64,000 nt of DNA from Acidimicrobiales bacterium (GCA_013003535.1 JABDIY010000028.1:89631-153630); one strand, 5' to 3'. Counted from the stretch's first letter, positions 1 through 9,304 are shown. Notes: a model not told the origin generated them from the letters alone. Made by a program: numbers and translations.

Positions 1-1871
1 TTGAATTCGGCGGTCCCGGATCGTTTGTCCCAGGCATCGTTGGTGAGAAGATTGATGTCGACCAGTTCGGGAAAGTGGTAGGTGGTGAACGTGAGCCCAA
101 CGGGAATATCCGGCTGGACTCGAATAGGCATGGTCACCGAACCCCGGGGCGAGGAGACCCGAACGGTCTCGCCGTCGGCAAGGTTGAGCCGGGCGACGTC
201 GACCGGGTTCATATCGAGAGCATTGCCGTATCGAATGGGACTGTTCATGGCGCCGCTCTGCACGCCGGTGTTGAAACTGTCGAGGGCCCGTCCAGTGGTG
301 AGCCGCAGCGGGAACTCGACGGTGAGTTCTTCTTTGGGCCCTTGGGCAACTACGGCCGAAAATGGGGCTCCGGCTCGGCCGCCGAGATCGTCTTCCCATA
401 GCCAGCCGTGAAGGAACGGGCTGCCGGGATGATCGATATCCGGGCACGGCCACTGAAGGCCGGACTCGTCCTCCAGCCGTTGATAGGTCATACCAGCATG
501 CATAGGCGAGAGGTGCCGCAGTTCCTCCCAGAGGTCTTCCGGTGTTGGATCACCCCATTCGGGATAGCCCATCCGGTGGGCCAGGTCGCGCAGAATATCT
601 TGATCGTGGTGCGCCTGCCCGGGCGGCGTGACCGCGGCTCGGACTCGTTGGACACGCCGTTCTGAGGAGGTGACAGTGCCGTCGCATTCGGCCCAGCCGA
701 CCGACGCAGGCAGAACAACGTCGGCCAATTCGGCGGTGCGGGTGAGGAAGATGTCTTGGACGACAAGGAGTTCCAGTCCCCGAAGCAGCTTCCGGGCATG
801 GGCGATGTCGGCCTCTGAATCCGCCGGGTTCTCACCGATCACATATGCCGCAATGATCTCGCCTCGTTCCATCGCCTCGAACATCAATGTGAGGTGCAGC
901 CCCTCGTCAGGCGGGATGGGTCGTCCGTACACCGCTTCGAATTTTGCCCGATGATCGGGATCGGAGACGTCTTGGAAACCCGGAAGTTTGTTGGGCAACG
1001 CCCCCATGTCACCGCCACCCTGAACGTTGTTCTGGCCCCGCAACGGAACCAGTCCGCTCCCCCATTTGCCAATGTGGCCGGTGAGGAGTGCAAGGTTGCA
1101 GAGCGACAACACGTTGTCGACGGCGTTGTGATGCTCGGTAATGCCGAGGGTCCAGAGAATCTGCGCAGTCTCGGCGGTGGCGTACGCCCGAGCCATCTCG
1201 GCGATTGCGGCGGCGGGAACGCCAGTGAGCTCCTCGCCCCGTTCCAGGGTGTACTCCCGCACACTCTCGACGAAGGCATCGAACCCGGTGGTGGAATGGG
1301 CGATGAAGTCTTTGTTGTGGAGGTCGTTGGTGATGATGTAGTTGGCAACGGTGTTGGCCAATGCAACATCGGAACCAAGTTCCAAGCCCAGCCACAGGTC
1401 CGCGAACTTGGAGGAACTGGTGCGCCGGGGATCTACCGCATACATGCGGGCGCCGTTCTGCAGACCCTGCATCAGATGGTGGAAGTAGATGGGATGGGCT
1501 TCCCGAGCATTCGATCCCCACAGGAGGATGATGTCGGTCTCTTCAATTTCCTTGTACGACGACGTTCCGCCGCCGGCACCGAACACTGTGGCCAGACCGA
1601 CCACCGAGGGTGCGTGTCAAGTTCGGTTACAGGAATCGATGTTGTTGGTACCCAGCACGGCGCGACCAAATTTCTGTGCCGCATAGTTCATTTCGTTTGT
1701 GCTCTTGGAGCACGAGAAGATCGCAAAACCTTCACCGCCCTTGTTCTCCTTCACCGCGGCGAATCCGGCAGCAACCTTGGTAAGGGCTTCCTCCCAGGTG
1801 GCGGGACGCAGCTCGCCGTTTTCACGGATGAGGGGTTCGGTGAGACGGGGCTTACGGGACATCAGAGCCAT
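1..1871 (-). CDS. fdhF: Selenocysteine formate dehydrogenase catalytic subunit (3' partial)
   Basis: Molybdopterin (bis-MGD) oxidoreductase of the FdhF type, expected to oxidise formate to CO2. The frame is open from the ATG at 1871 to the window edge except for one TGA at 1617-1619 (codon 85). The context there is NNIDSCNRT-U-HAPSVVGL, which aligns with E. coli FdhF NNVDCCARV-U-HGPSVAGL, so the TGA is Sec followed by the conserved His. Further on, the segment PLRGQNNVQGGGDMGALPN matches the family's conserved Arg/MGD region, and the frame runs to the C-terminal motif GTAEFK at the edge, so only a few residues are missing. The predicted protein starts at MALMSRKPRLTEP, directly after the point where the N-terminal 4Fe-4S domain of FdhF would end; a GATACT -10 box 5 nt before the ATG supports this short start. 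The iron-sulfur portion may be encoded on a separate gene beyond the window. Confidence 0.93.
1588..1604 (-). promoter_or_regulatory. Candidate bacterial SECIS stem-loop of the formate dehydrogenase gene
   Basis: On the minus strand the stem GTGGTC/GGCCAC (one G-U pair) closes a GGTCT loop. The loop GG starts at nucleotide 22 counting the T of TGA as 1. E. coli fdhF has the same GGUCU loop at the same distance. Part of this identity is forced by the conserved Gly-Leu codons, so folding and comparison would be needed to separate the two causes. Confidence 0.7.
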
Positions 1872-1876
1872 ACCCA

Positions 1877-1882
1877 AGTATC
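1877..1882 (-). promoter_or_regulatory. -10 box of formate dehydrogenase gene
   Basis: GATACT on the minus strand lies 5 nt before the ATG at 1871. This spacing implies a leaderless transcript and selects this ATG over upstream in-frame codons. No convincing -35 element is seen. Confidence 0.5.
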
Positions 1883-1962
1883 GCAGAAAGATGCGACACC
1901 CGTCACCGCAGAGTGGAACGTTCCCACTATGCGGCAATCCCCCACGATCAAGCTCCCTCCGC

Positions 1963-2039
1963 AAATTCCTGTGGATACCCACACTGGTTGTGGCTCTCAC
2001 AACGGCAGAACGTCGTTTTGTGGTTCACCACAGGAATTT
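1963..2039. repeat. 12-bp inverted repeat with inner hairpins
   Basis: AAATTCCTGTGG (1963-1974) is perfectly complementary to CCACAGGAATTT (2028-2039). Between them lie smaller inverted repeats such as TTGTG-GCTCT-CACAA (1988-2002). The element fills the gap between the GNAT gene's stop and the formate dehydrogenase promoter. It could be a terminator for the GNAT gene, a structured RNA or a small mobile remnant. Confidence 0.6.
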
Positions 2040-2054
2040 CACACTGGCTGGCAG

Positions 2055-2630
2055 TCAGGTCCGTTGCTGGGTCGATTCCCAATCCGCCCGCGTGATGCCA
2101 TAGAGCACGTGGTCATGCCACTCGTCGTTCCGCCACTCACAGCCTCGAACGATCCCCTCTTGCAGAAAGCCGGCCTTCACAAGGGCGCGCTGCTCGGCAA
2201 TGTTTTCGATGGCGGTGTCGGCCTGAATTCGGTTGGCAGGGGTGCGGTTGAACAGATGCGAAACGAAAAGGCGCTGAGCGGCCGACCCGACTCCTCGACC
2301 TCGAAATTGCGGCAACAGGGCGATGCCGATAGCCGGGCAAACGCTTTGTGGGGATGGTCCCCAACGCGCCGTCCTCCACCCCACGTCTCCGGCGAATGTA
2401 CCGTCGATCGTCACCACGAATTGCCCTGACGTGCTCCCCTGCAAACCGTCCGCGCCGAATCGTCGCTCCAGATCCTCGAGAGCCGTTGCCACTGTCATGG
2501 GTCCCGCAAAATTGAACTGGCCGCCCAACTCTCGACTGGCTCGAATCTCGGCCATCATCGGAATGTCCCGGGCCTCAACTGCGCGCAGCCCGACGGTCAA
2601 CCCAGGGCCTGCTGGTGACACGTCCGACAT
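2055..2630 (-). CDS. GNAT-family N-acetyltransferase (RimJ/RimL-like)
   Basis: A 191-residue protein of the GNAT fold, predicted to transfer acetyl from acetyl-CoA to an unknown amine substrate. The N-terminal stretch GLTVGLRAVEARDIPMMAEI is typical of the RimJ/RimL subfamily. The acetyl-CoA pyrophosphate-binding loop is visible as LLPQFRGRGVGSAAQ (the R/Q-x-x-G-x-G/A type), and the C-terminal part LVKAGFLQEGIVRG matches the usual 'kaGF..eG' segment. The start at 2630 gives a family-like N-terminus and has CAGAAT 6 nt upstream; an alternative ATG at 2678 would add 16 residues. It stands alone between the formate dehydrogenase gene and the divergently transcribed proS. Confidence 0.8.
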   Translation of the reverse strand: MSDVSPAGPGLTVGLRAVEARDIPMMAEIRASRELGGQFNFAGPMTVATALEDLERRFGADGLQGSTSGQFVVTIDGTFAGDVGWRTARWGPSPQSVCPAIGIALLPQFRGRGVGSAAQRLFVSHLFNRTPANRIQADTAIENIAEQRALVKAGFLQEGIVRGCEWRNDEWHDHVLYGITRADWESTQQRT

Positions 2631-2740
2631 CGCTCCATTCTGGACCACAGCCCGCCAGATTTGGGGCACGGAGCTCATGATTGGACCCAGTTCAAATAAC
2701 GAAAGCCCAGCCCGATTGCGCAGCTACGCTCAAACGCACT

Positions 2741-4447
2741 ATGCGCTGGTCGAAACTCTTCACCCCCACCCTGCGGGACGCTCCGAACGATGCGGTCGCC
2801 CCCAGCCACAGGCTACTCATCCGGGGTGGATTCATTCGCCAGCTTCATGCCGGCCACTACTCCATGTTGCCGCTGGGCTGGAAGGTTCACCAGAAGGTGG
2901 CCCAGATCGTCCGCGAGGAGATCGAAGCCATCGGAGGACAGGAATTCCTGCTTCCAACAATGCATCCGGCGGAGATCTGGCAGAAGTCCGGTCGCTGGGA
3001 CACGATGGGCGAGATCATGTTTCGACTCGATGACCGTCGGGGCAATGCCAACGCGCTTGGAATCACCCACGAAGAAATCTTCACCACCGTTGCCGCCGAG
3101 CTGAGCAGCTACAAACAGCTTCCCCAGATCTGGTATCACATCCAAACGAAGTTTCGCGACGAAGCACGACCGAAGAGCGGCCTTCTCCGGGTACGAGAAT
3201 TCCATATGAAGGACAGCTACTCCTTCGATGTCGACGAGGCCGGACTGGATGCCAGCTTCGACCTTCACGATGCGGCCTACCGAAGGATCTTCGCCCGATT
3301 GGAGATCCCCTCGTTCGGCGTTCAAGCAAGTTCGGGAGCGATGGGTGGGAACGACTCGGTGGAGTTCATGACACCCTCGGATGCCGGCGAAGACGACGTG
3401 ATCCGCTGCCCACAGTGCGACTATTCGGCCAATATCGAAAAAGGCACGTCCGCCATCACCCCCGTTGTGGACGAAGCCGGACCAGAAACACCGGAACGAT
3501 TCGACACACCCGGCGTCCGGACGATCAAGGCGCTCGAGGAGTTCCCTGGCGGAGCGGCCGCTGATCGTCAGCTGAAAACCCTGGTGATGATGATGGACGG
3601 TCTCCTCACGCTGGTCTTGGTTCGAGGCGACCACCAACTGAACACGCAGAAACTCGCCGATGTCACCGGCGCCATCGAAATCCGACCCGCCGAGGTGAAA
3701 GAAACGTTCGCGGCGATGGGCGCACACCCCGGTTCGCTCGGAGCCGTCGCCGTCACGGATCACCCAATCATCGTGGATGAGGCGCTTCGTGGTCGGACCA
3801 ACATGACCACCGGCGCCAACACCGACGACGTTCATTACCGAGGGGTCTCCGTGGAGCGCGACATCAACGCGTCCCAATGGGCCGACCTTCGCGAAGTGCA
3901 GGCGGGAGAAGCCTGCGTCAACTGTGGCGCCCCACTTGAAATCGTCCGCTGCATCGAGATCGGCCACATCTTCAAACTGGGAACCAAGTACGCCGAGGTG
4001 TTCGGCGCCCGAGTTTCTACCCCTGAAGGCGGCGAGACGCCTATCGTGATGGGGAGCTACGGAATCGGTATTGGCCGAAACATGGCAGCCGTAGTGGAAG
4101 CCCATCACGATGACAAAGGCATCATCTGGCCGGTATCGGTGGCGCCGTTCGAGGCGGTCATCACCCTGATGCGGCTCGACAAAGAAACCATTGCTGCCGG
4201 CGAAAAGCTCTACGCCGAGCTCAAAGCTGCCGGCGTCGACGTGCTGCTGGACGATCGCGATGCTCGGGCCGGAGTGAAATTCGCCGACGCCGAACTGATC
4301 GGGATCCCCTACCGGCTCACACTCGGTCCGCGCGGACTGGCGGAGGGGAATGCCGAATTCACCGTCCGCTCTTCGAGTGAGACCACCAACGTAGACCTCG
4401 CCTCCGCCGCAGCCACGGTGTGGGAAGCGGTGTCGGCGGCGCGCTGA
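2741..4447 (+). CDS. proS: Proline--tRNA ligase
   Basis: Class II aminoacyl-tRNA synthetase that charges tRNA-Pro with proline. The 568-residue length and order fit bacterial-type ProRS: catalytic core with GGFIRQLHAGHYSMLPLG (motif 1 region), FRDEARPKSGLLRVREF (motif 2), an inserted YbaK-like editing domain around residues 230-380, the motif 3 segment SYGIGIGRNMAAVVE, then the anticodon-binding domain ending in TNVDLASAAATVWEAV. The ATG at 2741 starts MRWSKLFTPTLRDAP, the family's normal N-terminus; a longer in-frame start at 2681 would add 20 atypical residues. TACGCT lies 10 nt upstream as a possible -10 box. Confidence 0.97.
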   Translation: MRWSKLFTPTLRDAPNDAVAPSHRLLIRGGFIRQLHAGHYSMLPLGWKVHQKVAQIVREEIEAIGGQEFLLPTMHPAEIWQKSGRWDTMGEIMFRLDDRRGNANALGITHEEIFTTVAAELSSYKQLPQIWYHIQTKFRDEARPKSGLLRVREFHMKDSYSFDVDEAGLDASFDLHDAAYRRIFARLEIPSFGVQASSGAMGGNDSVEFMTPSDAGEDDVIRCPQCDYSANIEKGTSAITPVVDEAGPETPERFDTPGVRTIKALEEFPGGAAADRQLKTLVMMMDGLLTLVLVRGDHQLNTQKLADVTGAIEIRPAEVKETFAAMGAHPGSLGAVAVTDHPIIVDEALRGRTNMTTGANTDDVHYRGVSVERDINASQWADLREVQAGEACVNCGAPLEIVRCIEIGHIFKLGTKYAEVFGARVSTPEGGETPIVMGSYGIGIGRNMAAVVEAHHDDKGIIWPVSVAPFEAVITLMRLDKETIAAGEKLYAELKAAGVDVLLDDRDARAGVKFADAELIGIPYRLTLGPRGLAEGNAEFTVRSSSETTNVDLASAAATVWEAVSAAR

Positions 4448-4475
4448 ATCGGCGATACTCGTGTCAAGGCGGGCT

Positions 4476-5102
4476 TCAGTTGAGAGCGCCCAGGACCAAA
4501 AAAATCTGGGCGAGGTGATAGGTCGCGTGCACAGCAACTCGCCCACCCGGAGCTGCGTTGATGAACCGGTCATAGCCCAACAGGGCATCGGAGACGACAA
4601 ACAGCAGCGCCCCGCTCACCAGTAAAAGGCGACCAGTGCCCACCAGTAGCGTGGTGGTCAGGCCGATCGTGAGAATGTAGGCCACGACCGGCACGAAGTA
4701 GCTGGTGCCATGTAAGGAATCAGTGATCTTGGTACCAACAGTGGCGATCATGCTACTGGCGATCAGAAGGCCGACGAGCATCCAGAGACTGCGCATACCG
4801 ATCGATGCGGCCAGACCGGTATACGCCAGATGGCCCACCAGAAACGAAGCCAAACCGGCGACGAACTTGTCTACCCGAGGCAGAAGGAGGACATCGCCAA
4901 AGAGGCCTGCGATCAGGGCCACCAAAAGCCACAGCTGCTCACCACCGGAGAGCTCGTCGGCCCAGACGGCCAGAATCAACGCCACCAAGACGGCAGGCTT
5001 GGCTCCTTGTTCGATTCGCTCGTTGCCAGTGTGCACCGACCACCAGTCCAACCCGGCAGCAAGAGCGGAAACGGCGATGAAGATCCAACTAGTCGTCGTC
5101 AC
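4476..5102 (-). CDS. Lysoplasmalogenase-like (YhhN family) membrane protein
   Basis: A 208-residue integral membrane protein, almost entirely hydrophobic helices, of the YhhN/TMEM86 family. Family members hydrolyse the vinyl-ether bond of lysoplasmalogens; substrate here is untested. The characteristic acidic residues are visible in LIAGLFGDVLLLPRVDKF and VVSDALLGYDRF, and HATYHLAQIFLVLG closes the C-terminus as in the family. The GTG start at 5102 overlaps the 3' end of the upstream lipoprotein gene by 14 nt, suggesting coupled translation; the much longer upstream frame extension runs through that gene's coding sequence and is unlikely. Confidence 0.85.
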   Translation of the reverse strand: MTTTSWIFIAVSALAAGLDWWSVHTGNERIEQGAKPAVLVALILAVWADELSGGEQLWLLVALIAGLFGDVLLLPRVDKFVAGLASFLVGHLAYTGLAASIGMRSLWMLVGLLIASSMIATVGTKITDSLHGTSYFVPVVAYILTIGLTTTLLVGTGRLLLVSGALLFVVSDALLGYDRFINAAPGGRVAVHATYHLAQIFLVLGALN

Positions 5103-6537
5103 GGCGCTCCCGCACAGGACTCCAAAAAGCCACTGATCCCTCGGCGATTTTGAACGTTGCCGCCTCGGATCGACCGTCGGGAAGACGGTGAAGCCAGATT
5201 CCCTCGTCACGACCAACGCTCGATCCGGGGAACACCAGTCGGGAGCTGTCGGGACTCCAGATCGTCAGAGCCTGGGCGTACTGATCGTAAAAGGGAAGGT
5301 ACGCCCCCTCGAACTGGGTGCTCAGCACGAAGCGAGGGGTTCGCGAGATCTCTTCACCGTCGCTGCTCGAGACGGTCCAACTGGAGTACGCGCGGCCATC
5401 GCCGAGCGAGTCGAAGTTGACGCTGGCGATCATTTCGCTATTCGGCGCCCAGAATGCTGCTCGGATCGCCTCCGTTCGCAACGTGGAGATTTCCTCTGTT
5501 TCCAGATTGAGGATATGCAGGCCCCGACCGAGCGTCCCGCGGTCCTGGAAGTGACCGCCACCACCGGCGGTATTGTTTACCTGGGCCACTACGCCACTTC
5601 CCTCCACGAGAATTGAAAGCTTCTTCCCGTCCGGGGAAAGAACCAACGTTGCCCGGCCGTTGAAGTCCACGATGCGGCGGGCGAGGTCGGGGTTGAACGC
5701 CCCGTCCAGCTCTGCGTCAAGCCTCAGCACTGCGCCGTCTCCGCCGGCGGGGTCGACATTGTTCGCCACAACGAAAACAGCGGAGCCATCAGCGAGAAGA
5801 GCTGGTGCTCGGAATGTGGGAGCGACAAACTGAACATCGGTGCCAACGCCGGTCAGAAGATCAAAAGAACGAAGGCGGTTCCCGGCGTGAGCCACGACCC
5901 CATCGGCCTCAGGGCGCCACGAGAAATAGTAGGGGATGTCGGCTTCGACCACCGGAGTCGAGCCGCCTTCGTCCACGACCGCCAAACCCGTTCCGCCGGG
6001 AGCGTTGCCCAGGATGGCCAGACGTCCGGATCCATCGGGAGCCCACACCGAGTAGTAAGAAACGACCGGTGCAGGCACCTCTGCATCGATTGTCACCGAC
6101 CCGTCCTCCGCCACCGATCCAAACACGATTGCCCCCGAAGTAGAGGCTGGATTGAAGGTCGTCCAGGCCAAGCGGCGGCCATCGGGGGAAAACACCGGTT
6201 GAGCGGCGTCATTGGTGGTGGCTGCCAGGACTTCGCCTGCGAAAGTAAGAATCGAAAGATTCTGTTCGGCAGTCTGAACAACGATCCGATCCTCGGGACC
6301 GAGCAGTTCGAAAAGCTCGCCGGGACCAGGTTCGGGAACCGGTCCTGGGTCGGTCTGCGGGAGTGTTTCGGCAGGACTGTCCTCTGGGTCAGGTGCCGTC
6401 GTCGTTGTCGTCGTGTCCGTCGCGTTCTCGTCGCCGGAGAACAGGGTGCAACCACCGACGAGCAGCGCGACTGCGAACAAGAAGATAAGTTCCGGGTGGG
6501 CGGTGCGCTTCACGAGTAGATGAGGGTCTGAACGCAC
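5089..6537 (-). CDS. Lipoprotein with TolB/WD40-like beta-propeller
   Basis: A 482-residue secreted lipoprotein. A signal peptide with hydrophobic core IFLFAVALLV ends in the lipobox LVGGC (Cys30), followed by a Thr/Asp/Pro-rich linker (residues about 36-70). The rest shows propeller-like repeats with blade motifs such as PVFSPDGRRLAW, LVLSPDGKKLSI and IWSPDSSRLVF, typical of TolB-type domains that bind partners or polysaccharides outside the membrane. No catalytic motif is recognised. It overlaps the lysoplasmalogenase-like gene downstream, so the two probably form a small unit. Function unknown. Confidence 0.8.
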   Translation of the reverse strand: MRSDPHLLVKRTAHPELIFLFAVALLVGGCTLFSGDENATDTTTTTTAPDPEDSPAETLPQTDPGPVPEPGPGELFELLGPEDRIVVQTAEQNLSILTFAGEVLAATTNDAAQPVFSPDGRRLAWTTFNPASTSGAIVFGSVAEDGSVTIDAEVPAPVVSYYSVWAPDGSGRLAILGNAPGGTGLAVVDEGGSTPVVEADIPYYFSWRPEADGVVAHAGNRLRSFDLLTGVGTDVQFVAPTFRAPALLADGSAVFVVANNVDPAGGDGAVLRLDAELDGAFNPDLARRIVDFNGRATLVLSPDGKKLSILVEGSGVVAQVNNTAGGGGHFQDRGTLGRGLHILNLETEEISTLRTEAIRAAFWAPNSEMIASVNFDSLGDGRAYSSWTVSSSDGEEISRTPRFVLSTQFEGAYLPFYDQYAQALTIWSPDSSRLVFPGSSVGRDEGIWLHRLPDGRSEAATFKIAEGSVAFWSPVRERRDDD

Positions 6538-6582
6538 AACGAGACCGTATCCGACAACCGCCGACGGCGAGATGCCAAGTGC

Positions 6583-8010
6583 CTACGGGTTGGCCGCCAG
6601 TTGCTCCACGGGAGCGAAATCGTCCCGCAGCACAATCCCACCATGGCTGAATGCGTCGATGTCCTCAACCAGCACACCGTGCTCGAAGTCCACTTGGGGT
6701 GGAGTGATGGGGTGATCGGATGCGATCAAGATCTGATTTGCCGGGGTCTTACGGGGCCAATCATTGGGGACGACCGCCGCACGAAAGTCGAAGTGCTCTG
6801 CGAACGTGGCCAGTTCGGCCTCGGCGAACCGGTTCCGGTCGCCGTCGATGATGTTCATGACGTAGACGCCTCCGGGGCGAAGCACCCGATCAAGTTCCGC
6901 GATCACCTCAGTCGTAGTGAGATGCCATGGCACGCTCAGCCCTCCGAACGCATCCCCCACCACCAAGTCGTACCCGTCGGTGGGAAGGTCGGCCAACGCC
7001 AATCGGGCATCGCCAGTACGGACTTCGAGGTCCGGTCCGGTCACGAGGCCCAGTTGTTCACGGCCAACGTCCACCAGCAACGGGTCGATCTCCAACACCA
7101 GGTGGGTCGAGCCGGGTCGAGTGGCATTGATGTAGCGAGGAATGCTGAATGCCCCACCGCCCAGATGGAGTGCGTCAACCGGACCGGGTGGGAGCGTGTC
7201 GATCACGTCACCGATGATGTTGATGTAGCGAAATTCCAAGTGGGTGGGGTCCTCCAGATCGACGGCACCATGGCGGAGCGTGTCGAGGACCAGAAACCGC
7301 AGGTTGGGATTGTCGGGGTCGGTCACAACCCGTCCGCAGGCATAGGCCGATTCAAATTCACACGGGTTGGCGGAGACCGTAGCGGCACTGAACACCAGCA
7401 CTGCGGACAGGGCGATTCCGCCCGAGGGTAGCTTGCCTGAACCCAGGCGGATCGTGTGAGCTATCCCCCAAACGACCAGCGCGAGGCCCACCGCGAGGAT
7501 GATGGGCCGGGTGGGAACGGCAGACACCAGCACGAACCCGGTGAAGAAGGTGCCAAAGAGGGCACCAACGGTTCCAGCAGCAGAGAGCCCGCCCACCACT
7601 TCGCCCGTTTCGGTAAGGCTCTGCAGCCGCAATTTGGCGACCATCGGACTCACCGTGGTGAGAACCATTGCCGGCAAGAAGAAGCCGAAGAGAGCCAGGA
7701 TCACGATTGCGGGGACCGCACTGCCGATACCGGGTCCAAGGAAAGAAACGATCGGGATGGACAGCCAGCTGAGGACTCCGCCGGCCATGAGCGCCGGACC
7801 GATCATCTTATTTGGTTCGTTCTTGTCCGCCAGGCGTCCACCGACCGCGGAACCCAACGCGATGCCGGCCAGGATCGTACCGATGATCCCGGTGAAGGTT
7901 TCGAGGGACACTCCGACGTACGGGGCCATGAGTCGCCCCGCCAGGATTTCGAGCACCAGTACGGACGCCGACGTGAAAAAGACCAGAATCCGGGCGTAGT
8001 TGATACTCAC
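6583..8010 (-). CDS. Membrane-fused spermidine-synthase-like protein
   Basis: A 475-residue protein with two halves. Residues 1-215 carry about six or seven hydrophobic helices (for example SASVLVLEILAGRLMAPYVG, a hallmark of 'fused MFS/spermidine synthase' proteins). Residues from about 235 on form a methyltransferase-like Rossmann domain with the nucleotide-binding motif ALHLGGGAFSIPRYI, acidic LEIDPLLVDV, and GDARLALADLPTDGYDLVVGDAFGG. The family resembles polyamine aminopropyltransferases, but the true product and acceptor of membrane-fused members are mostly unknown. It is transcribed away from the lipoprotein gene's start with a short gap of 45 nt and could share its operon. Confidence 0.85.
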   Translation of the reverse strand: MSINYARILVFFTSASVLVLEILAGRLMAPYVGVSLETFTGIIGTILAGIALGSAVGGRLADKNEPNKMIGPALMAGGVLSWLSIPIVSFLGPGIGSAVPAIVILALFGFFLPAMVLTTVSPMVAKLRLQSLTETGEVVGGLSAAGTVGALFGTFFTGFVLVSAVPTRPIILAVGLALVVWGIAHTIRLGSGKLPSGGIALSAVLVFSAATVSANPCEFESAYACGRVVTDPDNPNLRFLVLDTLRHGAVDLEDPTHLEFRYINIIGDVIDTLPPGPVDALHLGGGAFSIPRYINATRPGSTHLVLEIDPLLVDVGREQLGLVTGPDLEVRTGDARLALADLPTDGYDLVVGDAFGGLSVPWHLTTTEVIAELDRVLRPGGVYVMNIIDGDRNRFAEAELATFAEHFDFRAAVVPNDWPRKTPANQILIASDHPITPPQVDFEHGVLVEDIDAFSHGGIVLRDDFAPVEQLAANP

Positions 8011-8086
8011 GCCGTCAGCCTAAACACCCACCCCGAAATTCCTGCTGCAGGCGAGATCCTGTGTCGCCTACAGCAATCGGAACAAA

Positions 8087-9304
8087 CTAATTGACGCGCA
8101 CGTCTATCCAGACAAGCCGATGATCCGACGAAGGGAAGGGGAACGTGCCGACGAGCGGAAACAGTGCGTCATCCGACTCGGGCCAGAAGACCCGGGCGTC
8201 AGTGATCTTCATGTTGTTTCGCGGGAGCACATAGTCGGCACGCAGGTTGCCAGGCGCAGAGTCGCTGAAGTCCGCCGTGTCAAACCTCGGATCGCTCAGG
8301 TGATCCAGGTTCGCCCCGCCCTGAAGAGCAGCTTGCTCGACGGCGCCCTCGCTCGAAGGAGCGACCCGACTGTTGACTTTGGGGTTGTTCAATAATTGCT
8401 GGATCGCCCCTGGGATGCTGTCGCCGTCAAGCGGATCGGAGTTCTGATCACCAGCGATAACGAAACGATCCGACCCGGCCAGCCCCCCATAGACGCCGGC
8501 GTCGTCGTAGATGTAACCACTCCGGGCCGGCTGGATGTAGTCAGCCCAGAATCGGATTTCGTCATAGTTGCGGGTGCCGTTCCGGTCTTCGTCTCCGTCG
8601 AAAACCGGTGGAGTTGGATGACTGACGAGGAAGTGAACGGTCTTTCCACCGGTCAGGATCGGGACATCCCAGTGACTCTTGGAGGAGAGACGGAAGACGC
8701 CGAGTTCTTCTTCGGAATACCAGTCGGCCGGGCCGTCCACCGAAGGATCGTCTGGCAAGAGTGCGCCGGGCATGTCCTTCCACAGGAAGGTCTGGAATGT
8801 TCGGATGGCGTCGTAGTCGATCGGGTAGCGGCTGTAGACGGCCATTCCGAACTGTCCGGGGAAGAACCCGAAACCAAACGCGTCGCCAGGACCGCCCACG
8901 TTATTGGAGTTGTCGAGGTCGAAGCCGGAGGGAATCCCAGTGTTCGATGGGGCGGTGAATCGATACGGATAATCGATCGCCGCGGCCCCATTCTGAGAAA
9001 CGTTGAGGTAGTTCTCATTGAAGGCATCTAGCGCAACGTTGCCATCGTCGTAGTCGAACTCGTTAATGAGGAGGATGTCTGGTCGCGACCGCTGAATGAT
9101 CTCGGCTATGACCGATGGCTGCGTACTCCCCGGCGCCGAAAGTTCGGTGGCGAGGTCACCCTCGTTGAATCTGTTCATCGAGGCGTTGAATGTGGCAACT
9201 CGGACATTCGGGGGGCCCGATCGTGCTGCGTCCGCTGTGGTAACCGCCATCAGGGTCGAGGCCGCAATGGCCAAGGCTCCAAAGAGCTTGATTCCTGTCT
9301 TCAT
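8087..9304 (-). CDS. Secreted endonuclease/exonuclease/phosphatase-fold protein
   Basis: A 405-residue exported hydrolase of the EEP superfamily. The signal peptide is MKTGIKLFGALAIAASTLMA with a likely AxA cleavage at ADA. Catalytic signatures are VATFNASMNRF (the first Asn of the fold), LLINEFDYDDG (metal-binding Glu), FVIAGDQNSDP (G-D-x-N) and FPSSDHRLVWIDV (C-terminal S-D-H). Substrate (nucleic acid, phospholipid or phosphoester) cannot be told. The ATG at 9304 is chosen because it gives a clean signal peptide and has a purine-rich ribosome site (GAAAGG) 7 nt upstream; the longer open frame to 9517 has no such features. The gap 9305-9458 to etfA holds no gene I can support. Confidence 0.88.
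   Translation of the reverse strand: MKTGIKLFGALAIAASTLMAVTTADAARSGPPNVRVATFNASMNRFNEGDLATELSAPGSTQPSVIAEIIQRSRPDILLINEFDYDDGNVALDAFNENYLNVSQNGAAAIDYPYRFTAPSNTGIPSGFDLDNSNNVGGPGDAFGFGFFPGQFGMAVYSRYPIDYDAIRTFQTFLWKDMPGALLPDDPSVDGPADWYSEEELGVFRLSSKSHWDVPILTGGKTVHFLVSHPTPPVFDGDEDRNGTRNYDEIRFWADYIQPARSGYIYDDAGVYGGLAGSDRFVIAGDQNSDPLDGDSIPGAIQQLLNNPKVNSRVAPSSEGAVEQAALQGGANLDHLSDPRFDTADFSDSAPGNLRADYVLPRNNMKITDARVFWPESDDALFPLVGTFPFPSSDHRLVWIDVRVN

Noticed and set aside
1617-1619. TGA in formate dehydrogenase as a pseudogene-making stop
   Set aside because: It aligns exactly with the Sec codon of FdhF, the frame stays open and conserved for 1600 nt after it, and a SECIS-like hairpin follows.
894-2429. 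511-residue plus-strand ORF
   Set aside because: It is antisense to the formate dehydrogenase and GNAT genes, a common artefact of GC-rich coding DNA, and shows no domain.
2813-4600. 595-residue minus-strand ORF
   Set aside because: It mirrors proS on the opposite strand and its composition (His/Gly/Arg-rich, no motifs) is that of a shadow frame.
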